64,000 bases of DNA. It comes from DATEPR01 sp963780635. Lineage in GTDB: Bacteria > Actinomycetota > Actinomycetes > Mycobacteriales > Pseudonocardiaceae. The position numbers and the translations under genes are program-made. Positions 35,921-44,570 of this stretch are shown here, piece by piece. The notes beneath the pieces are model-generated. The model worked only from the letters and a program-made list of their open reading frames with translations. It did no database searches and was not told the DNA's origin. Location of the stretch: positions 62,001-126,000 of the forward strand of contig CAWACW010000014.1 of assembly GCA_963780635.1 (NCBI GenBank), in the 5' to 3' direction. Each line of letters starts with the position of its first letter. Position 1 is the first letter of the stretch.

Positions 35921-37294
35921 GTGATGGCGGATCACGACACGGCCGACGCGACGGCAGAGCTGACGCAGACGACGGACCTGACCGAGCAGAGCGAGCAGCA
36001 GAGCCAGGATCAGCAGGAACCGGAAGTCGTGGTGACGGCTGAAGTCGTCGTCGCGGCAGCGCCTGCGGTCGCGGAACAGCACCCGGATCGGTGGGGCCGC
36101 GTCGACGCGGACGGCACCGTGTACGTCCGGACAGCCGACGGCGAGCGTGCCGTGGGTTCCTGGCAGGCCGGTGAACCGGCCGAGGGACTCGTCCACTTCG
36201 CTCGTCGCTTCGACGACTTGCGGACTGAAGCCGAACTGTTGTACTCGCGACTGGAATCGGGCAGCGGCGATCCGAAACAGGCGCTGACATCGGCCAAGCA
36301 CCTGCGCGACTCGCTCGCCGAGGCAGCCGTCGTCGGCGACATCGCCGGCCTGGTGGCCCGCTGCGAGTACGTGATCGCCCGCGCGGAGCTGGCGGTGATC
36401 GCGGCCAAGCAGGCCAGGGAGGCCGCGCGCGCCGAAGCGATCACCCACAAGCAGACGCTGGTCACCGAGGCCGAGACACTCGCGGCCGAGGCCACGCAGT
36501 GGAAGACCGCCGGGGACCGGCTGCGCGAGATCCTGGACGAGTGGAAGGCGGTCAAGGGCGTCGACCGCAAGACCGACGAGCAGCTGTGGAAGCGGTTCGC
36601 CAAGGCGCGGGACACCTTCAACCGCCGTCGCGGTTCGCACTTCGCCGAACTGGACCGGACCCGCGCCACGGCCCGGGCCCGTAAGCAGGAGCTGGTGGAC
36701 GAGGCCGAAGGCCTGGTCAGCTCGAACGACTGGGCCCCCACCGCCAACCGCTACAAGCAGCTGATGGTGGAGTGGAAGGCGGCCGGCCGGGCGCCCAAGG
36801 ACGCCGATGACGCTCTGTGGCAACGGTTCCGGGCCGCGCAGGACGAGTTCTTCGCGCGCCGGTCGGCGGTGTTCGACGAGCGCGACGCCGAGTTCGTGAC
36901 GAACGCCAAGCTCAAGGAGGAGCTGCTCGCCGAGGCCGAGGCGATCGATCCGGGCAAGTCCGGGTTGGAGGCCGCGCGGGCCGCGCTGCACAAGATCCAG
37001 GACCAGTGGGAACAGGTCGGCAAGGTGCCGCGCGAGCGGGTACGCGACCTTGAGGGCAAGCTGCGCTCCATCGAGGAGCGAGTCCGGACCGCGGCCGACG
37101 CGCAATGGCGGAAGGCCGACCCCGAGGCAGAGGCACGGGCGGCGCAGTTCCGGGAGCGGGTCGAACTGTTCGAGGCGCAGGCGGCGAAGGCACGTGCGGC
37201 CGGCGACAAGCGGCGGGCCGAGCAGGCTGAGGCACAGGCGGCGCAGTGGCGCGAGTGGCTGGCGGCGGCCGAGCAGGCAGTGGCGAGCAGGTAG
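35921..37294 (+). CDS. DUF349 coiled-coil protein (Rv2731-like)
   Basis: 457 residues, largely charged alpha helix. After an acidic, Gln/Glu-rich N-terminus, a short beta segment (DRWGRVDADGTVYVRTADGERAVGSW) leads into repeated DUF349 units. These have the recurring pattern LxxEWKAVK...LWKRFxxARDxFxxRR (near residues 205 and 285) and KIQDQWEQVGKVPRER (near 355). The role is unknown in actinobacteria. GAAGGAGG precedes the GTG-ATG pair at 35921/35924. It is divergent from the Rv2728c-like gene. Confidence 0.83.
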   Translation: MMADHDTADATAELTQTTDLTEQSEQQSQDQQEPEVVVTAEVVVAAAPAVAEQHPDRWGRVDADGTVYVRTADGERAVGSWQAGEPAEGLVHFARRFDDLRTEAELLYSRLESGSGDPKQALTSAKHLRDSLAEAAVVGDIAGLVARCEYVIARAELAVIAAKQAREAARAEAITHKQTLVTEAETLAAEATQWKTAGDRLREILDEWKAVKGVDRKTDEQLWKRFAKARDTFNRRRGSHFAELDRTRATARARKQELVDEAEGLVSSNDWAPTANRYKQLMVEWKAAGRAPKDADDALWQRFRAAQDEFFARRSAVFDERDAEFVTNAKLKEELLAEAEAIDPGKSGLEAARAALHKIQDQWEQVGKVPRERVRDLEGKLRSIEERVRTAADAQWRKADPEAEARAAQFRERVELFEAQAAKARAAGDKRRAEQAEAQAAQWREWLAAAEQAVASR

Positions 37295-38570
37295 GGCCTG
37301 AGCAGCGTTCCGTGGGCTTGCGCCGAGCGAGCGGGTATCGGCGGCTGCTGTAGGTGTGCCGACCCGCGGACGGTCGGCTCACGTGTGTTGACCTGCGTGC
37401 GGTCAACCCACCGTGTTGACCTGAGAGCGGTCAACCCAGGCGAGTTGACCCACCAAAGGTCGACTCGTCTGGGTTGACCCGCCAGGGATCAACTCACACG
37501 AGATGTGCCGGCAACGGTCGATTCAGCAGAGTTGACCTGGCAGGGGCCCACCCAGACGAGGTGATCCAGCAGCGGTCAACTCACACGTCTTGACCCGGCA
37601 ACAGCCGAGTCGGACGTGTTGCCCCGCCAGGGGTCGACTCACGCGTGTTGACCTGGCAAGGGTCGACTCGCGCGTGTTGACCCGGCGAAGGTCGGCCTGC
37701 GCGTGTCGACCCGGCAAGGTCGACCCGCACGTGTTGCCCCGCCAAGGGTCGACCCACACGTGTTGCCCGCCAAGGGTCGAGTCAGAAGAGTTGACCTGGC
37801 AGGGGCCCACCCAAACGAGGTGATCCAGCAGCGGTCAACTCACACGTCTTGACCCGGCAACAGCCGAGTCGGACGTGTTGCCCCGCCAGGGGTCGACTCA
37901 CGCGTGTTGACCCGGCAAGGGTCGACTCGCGCGTGTTGACCCGGCAACAGTCGACTCGCGCGTGTTGACCCGGCAACAGTCGACTCGCGCGTGTTGACCC
38001 GGCAACAGTCGACTCGCGCGTGTTGACCCGGCAACAGTCGACTCGCGCGTGTTGACCCGGCAACAGTCGACTCGCGCGTGTTGACCCGGCAACAGTCGAC
38101 TCGCGCGTGTTGACCCGGCAAGGGTCGACTCGCGCGTGTTGATCGGGGAGCGGTCGACTCATACGAGATGGCCCGAGCCGTCCACTCCAGTGAGATGACC
38201 CGGCGAGGGTCGACCCGCGCGTGTTGACCCGGCGGGGGTCGACTCGGACAAGTTGGCCTGGCAGCGGTCGACTCATGCGAAATGGCCACAGAGTGGTCGA
38301 CTCACCTGAGATGACCGGCCAGGGGTCGACTCACCAAGATGATCCGCCAGGTGTCGACTCGACCGAGACGACCCGGCAAGCGTCGACTCGGATGTGTTGA
38401 TCTGGCAGGGGTCGACTCAAACGAGATGACCGCGCAGGGGTCGACTCATCCGACGTGATTCGGCTGTTGAACGGTTGTGTCGACCTCTGAGCGGTCGAGT
38501 GGACTCCGTGTGGCTGGGCCGCGGAGACGACCAATCACCCTGCGCGCCGAGAGGCGGTCTGGGCAGCACC
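37295..38570. repeat. 29-bp tandem repeat array (satellite), about 1.1 kb within the gap
   Basis: From about 37381 to 38500 the gap between two convergent genes is filled by about 37 head-to-tail units of about 29 bases. The consensus core is GTTGACCCGGCAACAGTCGA followed by CTCGCGC. Six units from 37943 are identical. Flanking units drift, mostly keeping GTTGACC and GTCGACTC (often a GTCGAC palindrome). A segment of about 170 bp (about 37517-37687) recurs at 37776-37946. Units touch without spacers, so this is not CRISPR. Frames stay open because the repeat has no stops; no gene is supported. Confidence 0.92.
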
Positions 38571-38629
38571 TTTCTAGGGCTCGATCGGCTTTCTAGGGCT
38601 CGATCGTTCGCCTTTCTAGGGCTCGATCG
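38571..38629. repeat. three 17-bp repeats over the 3' end of the MBL gene
   Basis: TTTCTAGGGCTCGATCG occurs at 38571-38587, 38590-38606 and 38613-38629. The third copy contains the stop codon and last residues (Ile-Glu-Pro-stop) of the MBL-fold gene; the other two duplicate that gene end downstream. Confidence 0.88.
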
Positions 38630-39347
38630 TCCGGCCCGGGGTGGCCACTTCGGTGTGGCCCGCGTAGGCGGACGCAGCCAGTGCCACCGCTGGGTCTGTG
38701 CCCGGCCACAGGTGCGTGAGCACGAGCCTGCCCACACCTGCCCGCGTCGCGTACTCGCCTGCCTGGCGGGCGGTCGACAGGAATCGGGCGTTGCCCGGCG
38801 GGCGCACGTGCTCCGGAAATGTCGCCTCCGCCAGCAGGATGTCCGCATCGCGCGCCAGGGCGATGACGTCCGCGCTCGGCCCGGTGTCGCCCGTGTACGC
38901 CAACGTCGTGCCACCAGCCGTCACCCTCAACCCCGCGTTGGGCACGAAGTGCGGCAGCGCCCACGTAGCCACGTCGAACGGCCCGATGCCGAACCGCTCC
39001 CCCGCGTCGAAATCCCGCAACGCGTACGAGCCGTCCAGCATCGACCCGTCCAGCGTCAGCACCGCGTCCAGTGAGTGGGGTAGCGCGAACACCGGCAGCG
39101 CGGCAGGCGGCTCATCGGCGAGCGCTCTGGCCCGCAGCAACGGGTTCAGGTCCGCGCAGTGGTCGGGATGGCCGTGGCTGACCAGTACGGCGTCGATCGC
39201 GGCGGCGGGCACGATCGACAGCAGTGCGGGCACCGTGGCGTAGCCGGGGTCGACGAGTAGCCGGTAGCCGTCGTGCTCCACGAGGTAGCCGGAACACCCG
39301 CCGCCATCGGGAAAAGCTCCCACACCACCCAGAACCGTCAGCCGCAT
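38616..39347 (-). CDS. MBL-fold metal-dependent hydrolase
   Basis: 243 residues of the metallo-beta-lactamase/RNase Z-like fold. Seen: VLVSHGHPDHCADLNPLL with the HxHxDH zinc motif near residue 60, a histidine in ATWALPHFVPNAG, AYTGDTGPS with the bridging aspartate, and the late LVLTHLWPG histidine. The sequence style suggests a phosphodiesterase-like (ElaC/cyclic-phosphodiesterase) subgroup, but the substrate is not clear. It starts 11 bases from the divergent methyltransferase gene, and its stop lies in a 17-bp repeat. Confidence 0.85.
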   Translation of the reverse strand: MRLTVLGGVGAFPDGGGCSGYLVEHDGYRLLVDPGYATVPALLSIVPAAAIDAVLVSHGHPDHCADLNPLLRARALADEPPAALPVFALPHSLDAVLTLDGSMLDGSYALRDFDAGERFGIGPFDVATWALPHFVPNAGLRVTAGGTTLAYTGDTGPSADVIALARDADILLAEATFPEHVRPPGNARFLSTARQAGEYATRAGVGRLVLTHLWPGTDPAVALAASAYAGHTEVATPGRTIEP

Positions 39348-39358
39348 GGCCCTAAGGT

Positions 39359-39979
39359 ATGCCCGTGAGGGACTGGCCGGCCTGGCACCACGCCTACGAC
39401 GAACCTGACTCCGGTCTGTCGCGCCGGCTGCTCGCCGTGCAGCGCCGAATCCGCCAAGCGCTCGACGGTCTCCCGCCCGGCCCGATCCGTGCGATCAGCA
39501 TGTGCGCCGGCCAGGGCCGCGACCTGCTCGGCGTGCTCGCCGACCACCCCCGTACGCCGGACGTGACCGCCAGGCTGGTCGAACTGGACCCGACCCTGGC
39601 CCAGCACGCTCGCCGCGACGCGCCGCCGGGCGTCGAGGTCGTGATCGGCGACGCAGCGCATGCGGCCGCCTACACCGGACTGGTGCCCGCCGATCTCGTG
39701 CTGGTGTGCGGGGTCTTCGGCAACATGTCCGACGCCGACGTCGAGCACACCGTGGCCAACCTGCCGCGCTTCTGCCGGACCGGCGGCACGGTCGTGTGGA
39801 CCCGGCACATCGACCCGCCCGACCTCACGCCGGAGATCCGGGAATGGTTCGGCGACAACGGGTTCCGTGAGATCGGCTTCGACACCGAGGACGGCAGGAC
39901 GTTCGGTGTCGGTGCACACGTGCTCACCGGGCCGGAGCTGCCGTTCGACGCGGACCTCAAGCTGTTCGAGTTCTACTGA
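39359..39979 (+). CDS. class I SAM-dependent methyltransferase
   Basis: 206 residues. The SAM-binding motif I is ISMCAGQGRDLLGVL near residue 46, followed by LVELDP (acidic residue of motif II), VIGDAAHAAAY and a post-core strand VVWTRHIDP. The MCAGQGRDL form is typical of a small actinobacterial family whose substrate is unknown. Start at ATG 39359 leaves only 11 bases to the divergent MBL gene, and TAAGGT directly precedes it, so the mRNA may be leaderless. The 3' end overlaps the convergent acyl-CoA dehydrogenase gene by 7 bases. Confidence 0.82.
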   Translation: MPVRDWPAWHHAYDEPDSGLSRRLLAVQRRIRQALDGLPPGPIRAISMCAGQGRDLLGVLADHPRTPDVTARLVELDPTLAQHARRDAPPGVEVVIGDAAHAAAYTGLVPADLVLVCGVFGNMSDADVEHTVANLPRFCRTGGTVVWTRHIDPPDLTPEIREWFGDNGFREIGFDTEDGRTFGVGAHVLTGPELPFDADLKLFEFY

Positions 39980-41592
39980 ACCCGGGCCAGGATCGCACGA
40001 GTGTCCACACCGGACGGCAGTGTGCCGAACGCGACGCCCCAGTCACCGCCCAGCCGCGACGCGCAGAACGCGTCCGCCACCGCGGGATCGCCATAGCGGA
40101 CCAGCAGGGCGCCCTGCAGGCACAGCGCCAGCCGCTCGACCAGCCGCCGCGCCCGGAACTGGGCGTCCTCCAGGTCGGTCAGCTCCTTGCGCAACGCGAT
40201 CACGGCCTCGTCCAGCCGCATGTCGGCGCCGGCTGCCGCGTCCAGTTCCGCGAATACCGCCTCGACGGCCAACGGGGTGGTGGCCAGCGCACGCAACACG
40301 TCCAGTGCGGCGACGTTGCCCGAACCCTCCCAGATGGACAGCAGCGGCATCTCCCGGTACAGCTTCGGCATCCCGGATTCCTCGACATAACCGTTGCCGC
40401 CCAAGCACTCCAGGGCTTCGGCCGCGTGCGCGGGGCCACGCTTGCACACCCAGTACTTCGTCGCGGCCAGACCCAGCCTGCGGAAGAGCGTCTCCTGCTC
40501 GTCGCCGCGCACTGCCCGGTCCACGGCACCAGCCAGCCGCATCGCCACGACGAGTGCCGCTTCGGCCTCGACGGCCAGGTCTGCCAGCACGTTGACCATC
40601 GCGGGCTGCTCGATCAGCGGCGCACCGAAGGCCGAGCGGTAACTCGCGTGGTGCACCGCCTGGCGCAGCCCGGCGAGCATCCCGCTGGTGGTGCCCAGCA
40701 CGCAGTCCAGCCGGGTCATGTTGACCATGTCGATGATGGTCCGCACACCCCGGCCCTCGTCGCCGACCAGCCAGCCGGTCGCCTCGTCGTACTCGATCTC
40801 CGCCGACGCGTTGGACCTGTTGCCCAGCTTGTCCTTCAGCCGCTGCAACCGGATCGGGTTACGCGTGCCGTCGGCCAGCACCCTGGGCAGCAGGAAACAC
40901 GACAGGCCGCCGGGCGCCTGCGCGAGAGTGAGGAAGAAGTCCGACATCGGCGCGGACGTGAACCACTTGTGGCCGACGATCCGGTAGCCGCCGTCGATGG
41001 GCGTCGCGGTCGTGGTGTTGGCGCGGACGTCCGAGCCGCCCTGCTTCTCGGTCATCGACATGCCGGCGATCAGGCCGCGCTTCGTGCTCGGCTCGCGCAG
41101 GCCGAAGTCGTACTCGCCGCTGGTCAGCAGCGGCTCGAAGCGAGCGGCGAGATCAGGCTGGTTGCGCAGGGCGGGCACGACGGCGTACGTCATCGAGATC
41201 GGGCAGGTGTGGCCGGGGTCGGTCTGGCTCCACGCGACCATCCGGGCGGCGCGGGCCACGTGCGCGCCGGGCCGGTCGTCGGCCCACGGCGCCGCGTGCA
41301 CGCCGCGCGCGACGGCCGTACGCATCAGGTCGTGGTAGGTCGGCGTGTACTCGACCTCGTCGACGCGGTGACCCCAGCGGTCATGCGTGTGCAGGATCGG
41401 TTCGGTGGCCTCGGCCAGCCGCGCCCACTCCTGGACCTGCTGCGAACCCGCGAGCCTGCCCAGGTCGCGCACGTCGTCCTCGGCCCAGCCCGCGCCTTCC
41501 CGGCGCAGCCCCTCCACCAGTGCGGGGTGTGCCGCGGTGTCGAAGTCGACCAGGGGAGGGACCTGGTTGGTGACCTCATGCGTCGGTGGCAT
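39973..41592 (-). CDS. acyl-CoA dehydrogenase, AidB-like subgroup
   Basis: 539-residue FAD enzyme. Seen: GLIAGMSMTEKQGGSDVRANTT (flavin/substrate loop), YRIVGHKWFTSAPMSD, DEGRGVRTIIDMVNMTRLDCV, AFGAPLIEQPAM, and ALECLGGNGYVEESGMPKLYREMPLLSIWEGSGN near residue 400. The length and NPVTN-like opening match AidB/isovaleryl-CoA dehydrogenase relatives rather than short-chain enzymes. It overlaps the upstream TetR gene by 17 bases, so the regulator and enzyme share a transcript. Likely role: fatty or branched acyl-CoA oxidation, or AidB-type alkylation defence. Confidence 0.88.
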   Translation of the reverse strand: MPPTHEVTNQVPPLVDFDTAAHPALVEGLRREGAGWAEDDVRDLGRLAGSQQVQEWARLAEATEPILHTHDRWGHRVDEVEYTPTYHDLMRTAVARGVHAAPWADDRPGAHVARAARMVAWSQTDPGHTCPISMTYAVVPALRNQPDLAARFEPLLTSGEYDFGLREPSTKRGLIAGMSMTEKQGGSDVRANTTTATPIDGGYRIVGHKWFTSAPMSDFFLTLAQAPGGLSCFLLPRVLADGTRNPIRLQRLKDKLGNRSNASAEIEYDEATGWLVGDEGRGVRTIIDMVNMTRLDCVLGTTSGMLAGLRQAVHHASYRSAFGAPLIEQPAMVNVLADLAVEAEAALVVAMRLAGAVDRAVRGDEQETLFRRLGLAATKYWVCKRGPAHAAEALECLGGNGYVEESGMPKLYREMPLLSIWEGSGNVAALDVLRALATTPLAVEAVFAELDAAAGADMRLDEAVIALRKELTDLEDAQFRARRLVERLALCLQGALLVRYGDPAVADAFCASRLGGDWGVAFGTLPSGVDTRAILARVQ

Positions 41593-42211
41593 GCGAGCCT
41601 CCCAGTGCTCGGAGGGTGAAGGTGACGAGGGCGGGCACGGTGTCCGGTTCGGGTTCGACGGCCGACAGCGGGCCGACCAGGACTTCGCCGAGTGCGCCGA
41701 CCAGCGCTGCGGCGGTGATCCGGGCGTCCTGCGGCGGCAACGCGCCGGTCCGGACCCCGTCGGCGACGACACCCGCGATGATGTCCTGGTAGGCGCGGCG
41801 GAACTCCAGCCGCTTGGCGTCCACCTCGGCGGCGACGGGTTCGGCGAGCAGTGCGTAGGCCAGCCGGGGCACCTTGAGCGCGCGCCCGGCGAACGTCTCC
41901 AGCACGGCGACCACGCGCTCGGCGGGCGCGCCGGGGATCGCGGCAGCGGCTGCGACCGCGGCCACCTCACCGCTGACGACCCGCTCGAACACCTCGCCGA
42001 CCAGTTCGGCCTTGCTGGCGAAGTGCTTGTAGACAGTGCCGGTGGCGACGCCGGCGCGGGCCGCGACGGCGGCGACCGAGCAGCCGCGGTAGCCGTGCTC
42101 GGTCAGCACGGCGATCGCGGCTGCCACGATGGCGTCGCGCTGGGCGTCGATCCGTGCCTGGATGGCAGGGGTCGTGCGGTAGGGCACGATAGTAGTGAAG
42201 CAGCGATTCAT
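41576..42211 (-). CDS. TetR-family regulator of the acyl-CoA genes
   Basis: About 211 residues. Helix-turn-helix: IVAAAIAVLTEHGYRGCSVAAVAARAGVATGTVYKHFASKAELVGEVF. The C-terminal domain (RLEFRRAYQDIIAGVVADGVRTGALPPQD) is the helical ligand domain. It is divergent from the enoyl-CoA hydratase gene and upstream of the acyl-CoA dehydrogenase gene, so an acyl-CoA inducer is a fair guess. The start is uncertain: ATG 42211 lies inside a palindrome, while GTG 42187 would leave that palindrome free. Confidence 0.82.
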   Translation of the reverse strand: MNRCFTTIVPYRTTPAIQARIDAQRDAIVAAAIAVLTEHGYRGCSVAAVAARAGVATGTVYKHFASKAELVGEVFERVVSGEVAAVAAAAAIPGAPAERVVAVLETFAGRALKVPRLAYALLAEPVAAEVDAKRLEFRRAYQDIIAGVVADGVRTGALPPQDARITAAALVGALGEVLVGPLSAVEPEPDTVPALVTFTLRALGGSHATDA

Positions 42212-42219
42212 ACCTTCAC
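42195..42219. promoter_or_regulatory. inverted repeat between TetR and enoyl-CoA hydratase genes
   Basis: GTGAAG (42195-42200) and CTTCAC (42214-42219) are perfect arms 13 bases apart, with a nested TGAA-N7-TTCA. It lies 16-40 bases before the hydratase ATG, a likely TetR operator. Confidence 0.5.
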
Positions 42220-42234
42220 GCAAGGAGCTGGCGG

Positions 42235-43002
42235 ATGTCGGTGACGAGTGAGCGGGTCGGCCCGGTGACCACGGTCGTGCTGTCCCGGCCGGAGGTGCGC
42301 AACGCGGTCGACCGGGCGACCGCGCAGGCACTGGTCGACGCGTTCCGCGAGTTCGAGGCGAGCGACGCGGCCGTGGCCGTGCTCTACGGCGACGGCGGCA
42401 CGTTCTGCGCGGGCGCGGACCTGAAGGCGGTCGCCGAAGGACGGCCCAACCGTGTCGAGGCCGATGGTGACGGACCGATGGGGCCGACCCGGCTGCGGCT
42501 GACCAAACCGGTGATCGCGGCCGTGGCCGGGCACGCGGTGGCGGGCGGGCTGGAACTCGCACTGTGGTGCGACCTGCGGGTCGCCGAGCAGGACGCGGTG
42601 TTCGGTGTGTTCTGCCGACGCTGGGGCGTGCCGCTGATCGACGGCGGGACCGTGCGGCTGCCGCGGCTGATCGGCACCGGCAGGGCGATGGACCTGATTC
42701 TCACCGGTCGCCCGGTGGACGCGGCGGAGGCACTGGCGATCGGCCTGGTCAACCGCGTGGTGCCGCGCGGCGAGGTGCGCGACGCCGCGGAGGCGCTGGC
42801 GGCCGAGCTGGCCGCGTTCCCGCAGACGTGCCTGCGCGGGGACCGGCTGTCCGTGCTGGAACAGGAGGGACTGACCGAGGCGGACGCGCTGGCGGGCGAG
42901 TACCGGCACGGCCTGGTGTCACTGGCGGCCGACTCGGTCGCCGGAGCGGGCCGGTTCGCGGCCGGTGCGGGCCGGCACGGCGACTTCACGCGGCCGAGCT
43001 AG
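42235..43002 (+). CDS. enoyl-CoA hydratase / crotonase-family protein
   Basis: 255 residues. Seen: the CoA-binding start VTTVVLSRPEVRNAVDRATAQAL, the oxyanion-hole pair in GTFCAGADLKAV and AGHAVAGGLELALWCDLRVAE, and FCRRWGVPLIDGGTVRLPRLIG, where the glutamate positions of true hydratases are replaced (Ile-Asp-Gly). The reaction may therefore differ from hydration. AAGGAG lies 7 bases before the ATG. It is divergent from the TetR gene and belongs to the same acyl-CoA module. Confidence 0.87.
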   Translation: MSVTSERVGPVTTVVLSRPEVRNAVDRATAQALVDAFREFEASDAAVAVLYGDGGTFCAGADLKAVAEGRPNRVEADGDGPMGPTRLRLTKPVIAAVAGHAVAGGLELALWCDLRVAEQDAVFGVFCRRWGVPLIDGGTVRLPRLIGTGRAMDLILTGRPVDAAEALAIGLVNRVVPRGEVRDAAEALAAELAAFPQTCLRGDRLSVLEQEGLTEADALAGEYRHGLVSLAADSVAGAGRFAAGAGRHGDFTRPS

Positions 43003-44140
43003 GCGGATCCTCGGCAGGCGCCGGCGCGGGCTCGGGTCGTTCGGGCGGTCTGGGTGGTCGGCTCAGCAGTACGTCCGCCCAGCCGGCTCTCGGGTCGACG
43101 TCCACGAACAACGCCTTGCACAGCAGCGTCGCGGGGATCGCCAGGATCGCGCCGATCGGGCCGAGCAGCCACGCCCAGAACACCAGCGCGAGCACGGTCA
43201 CCATCGTGGACAGACCCAGCGAGTCGGCCACGAACTGCGGCTGGATCAACGACTGCACCACGAAGTTCAGCACGCAGTAGATGGCGACGACGATCAGCGC
43301 CTTGGGCCAGCCGCCGATCAGCAGGGCCACCAGTGCCGGTGGGATGACACCGATGACGAACCCGACATTCGGGATGTAGTTGGTGACGAACGCCAGCAGC
43401 CCCCACAGGACCGCCCCGGGCACCCCGACGATGAACAGCCCGACGGAGTCGAGCACGGACACGATGAAGCCGAAGACCGTCGTGACGATCATGTACTTGC
43501 GCGTGCCACGGGAGAAGCGGCCGAGTGCGTCGGTGATCCAGGGCCGGTCGCCGCCGATGGCCGCCAGCCTGCCCTCCGCCCACGTGGCCTCGATGCTCAG
43601 GAACAACAGCAGGATCAGCAGGAAGAACACGTTGCTGACCAGGCCGCCGATGCCCGCGACCAGTTTCCCGGCGAGCGAGACGAGCTTGCCTATGTCCAGC
43701 GACGACGCGATGGACTTCAGCTGCTGCTGCCCGACGCCCGCGTCGCCGAGTGCGTTGACGGCCTTCTGCACGGAGACGTTCGCCTGCGCTGCGTACTGCG
43801 GCAGGACCGTGACCAGTTCGCCGACCGAGATGATCACGACGGCGAACAGGCCGAGCAGCACGACGTAGACGACGATCATCAGCACGAGAGCGGCCGCCCA
43901 CCGGGGCCAGCCGTGCCTGCGTAGCCAGGTCTGGACCGGGTTGGCGGTGATCACGATGATCAGCGCGAGAAACACCGGACCGATCAGCCACGCGACGGAG
44001 CGCACGCCGGCCAGCGCGACCACGCCCGCAGCCGCGCCGATGAGGATGACCAGCGCTCTGGGCACGCCACCCCGCAGGCCACGGCCCTCGTCCGGGATGT
44101 GCGCCGCGGGCTCGACTGGTGACTTCCGACCGCGCCTCAT
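42986..44140 (-). CDS. AI-2E transporter / PerM-family membrane protein
   Basis: 384 residues with about seven to eight membrane segments. Seen: an N-terminal helix pair (ALVILIGAAAGVVALAGV, IGPVFLALIIVITANPV), a long soluble loop (residues about 110-190), then VFFLLILLLFLSIEA and the conserved FVTNYIPNVGFVIGVIPP and QSLIQPQFVADSLGLS. Members export small solutes or act as ion antiporters; the substrate is unknown. The C-terminus is Pro-rich. GGAGGG precedes the ATG at 44140. It overlaps the convergent hydratase gene by 17 bases. Confidence 0.88.
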   Translation of the reverse strand: MRRGRKSPVEPAAHIPDEGRGLRGGVPRALVILIGAAAGVVALAGVRSVAWLIGPVFLALIIVITANPVQTWLRRHGWPRWAAALVLMIVVYVVLLGLFAVVIISVGELVTVLPQYAAQANVSVQKAVNALGDAGVGQQQLKSIASSLDIGKLVSLAGKLVAGIGGLVSNVFFLLILLLFLSIEATWAEGRLAAIGGDRPWITDALGRFSRGTRKYMIVTTVFGFIVSVLDSVGLFIVGVPGAVLWGLLAFVTNYIPNVGFVIGVIPPALVALLIGGWPKALIVVAIYCVLNFVVQSLIQPQFVADSLGLSTMVTVLALVFWAWLLGPIGAILAIPATLLCKALFVDVDPRAGWADVLLSRPPRPPERPEPAPAPAEDPPSSAA

Positions 44141-44224
44141 GGGAGCCCTCCTCGCACCGGCTCGATCACCTTGGGGCAGCCGTCGTGCCCGCGCGTCGCC
44201 CGGGAGGGGTGAAAGCCTGGCCGG

Positions 44225-44570
44225 ATGATGACCGAGCATCGTGGTGAGCGGCCGGTCGTCCCGGAGTCGGCCTACGTGGCACCGTCGGCTGTGCTGTGCG
44301 CCGCGGTGGTGCTCGGCGAGCGGGCGAGAGTGCCGCACCGTGCCGTGCCGGCGGCGGAGAATGGCACGATCCGGACCGGTACCGACGTCGTCGTCATGAA
44401 GAACGCGCTGGTCCGCGGCCAGGTGCGTCGCTGTTTCCCGGGTCGGTCGCGGGCACCGGCGCCGAGCCGCGAAGCAACAGCGTGCCGCACGTGGTCGTGC
44501 CGATCAGGTCGATCGCCGCCGGTGACCCGGCCCGGCTGTTCTCCCCCGATCGCCGGCCGGGTGAGTCAGT
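44225..44570 (+). pseudogene. decayed gamma-class carbonic anhydrase-like (left-handed helix) gene
   Basis: From 44225, PVVPESAYVAPSAVLCAAVVLGERARV followed by TGTDVVVMKNALVRGQV matches the opening of gamma-carbonic-anhydrase/hexapeptide proteins. The next coils with the zinc histidines are missing. After about 44440 the other frame continues with PGSVAGTGAE, HVVVPIRSIAAGDPARLFSPDR, which matches the family's C-terminal part. Internal deletions and a frameshift remove the active site. No working product is expected. Confidence 0.75.

Noticed and set aside
37782..38276. A repeat protein encoded in the 29-bp array (minus strand, 164 codons)
   Set aside because: All frames stay open because the unit has no stop codon; no start signal, no family, and three frames give the same rotated peptide.
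37381..38500. CRISPR array
   Set aside because: The repeats touch each other with no unique spacers, drift along the array, and no cas gene is near.
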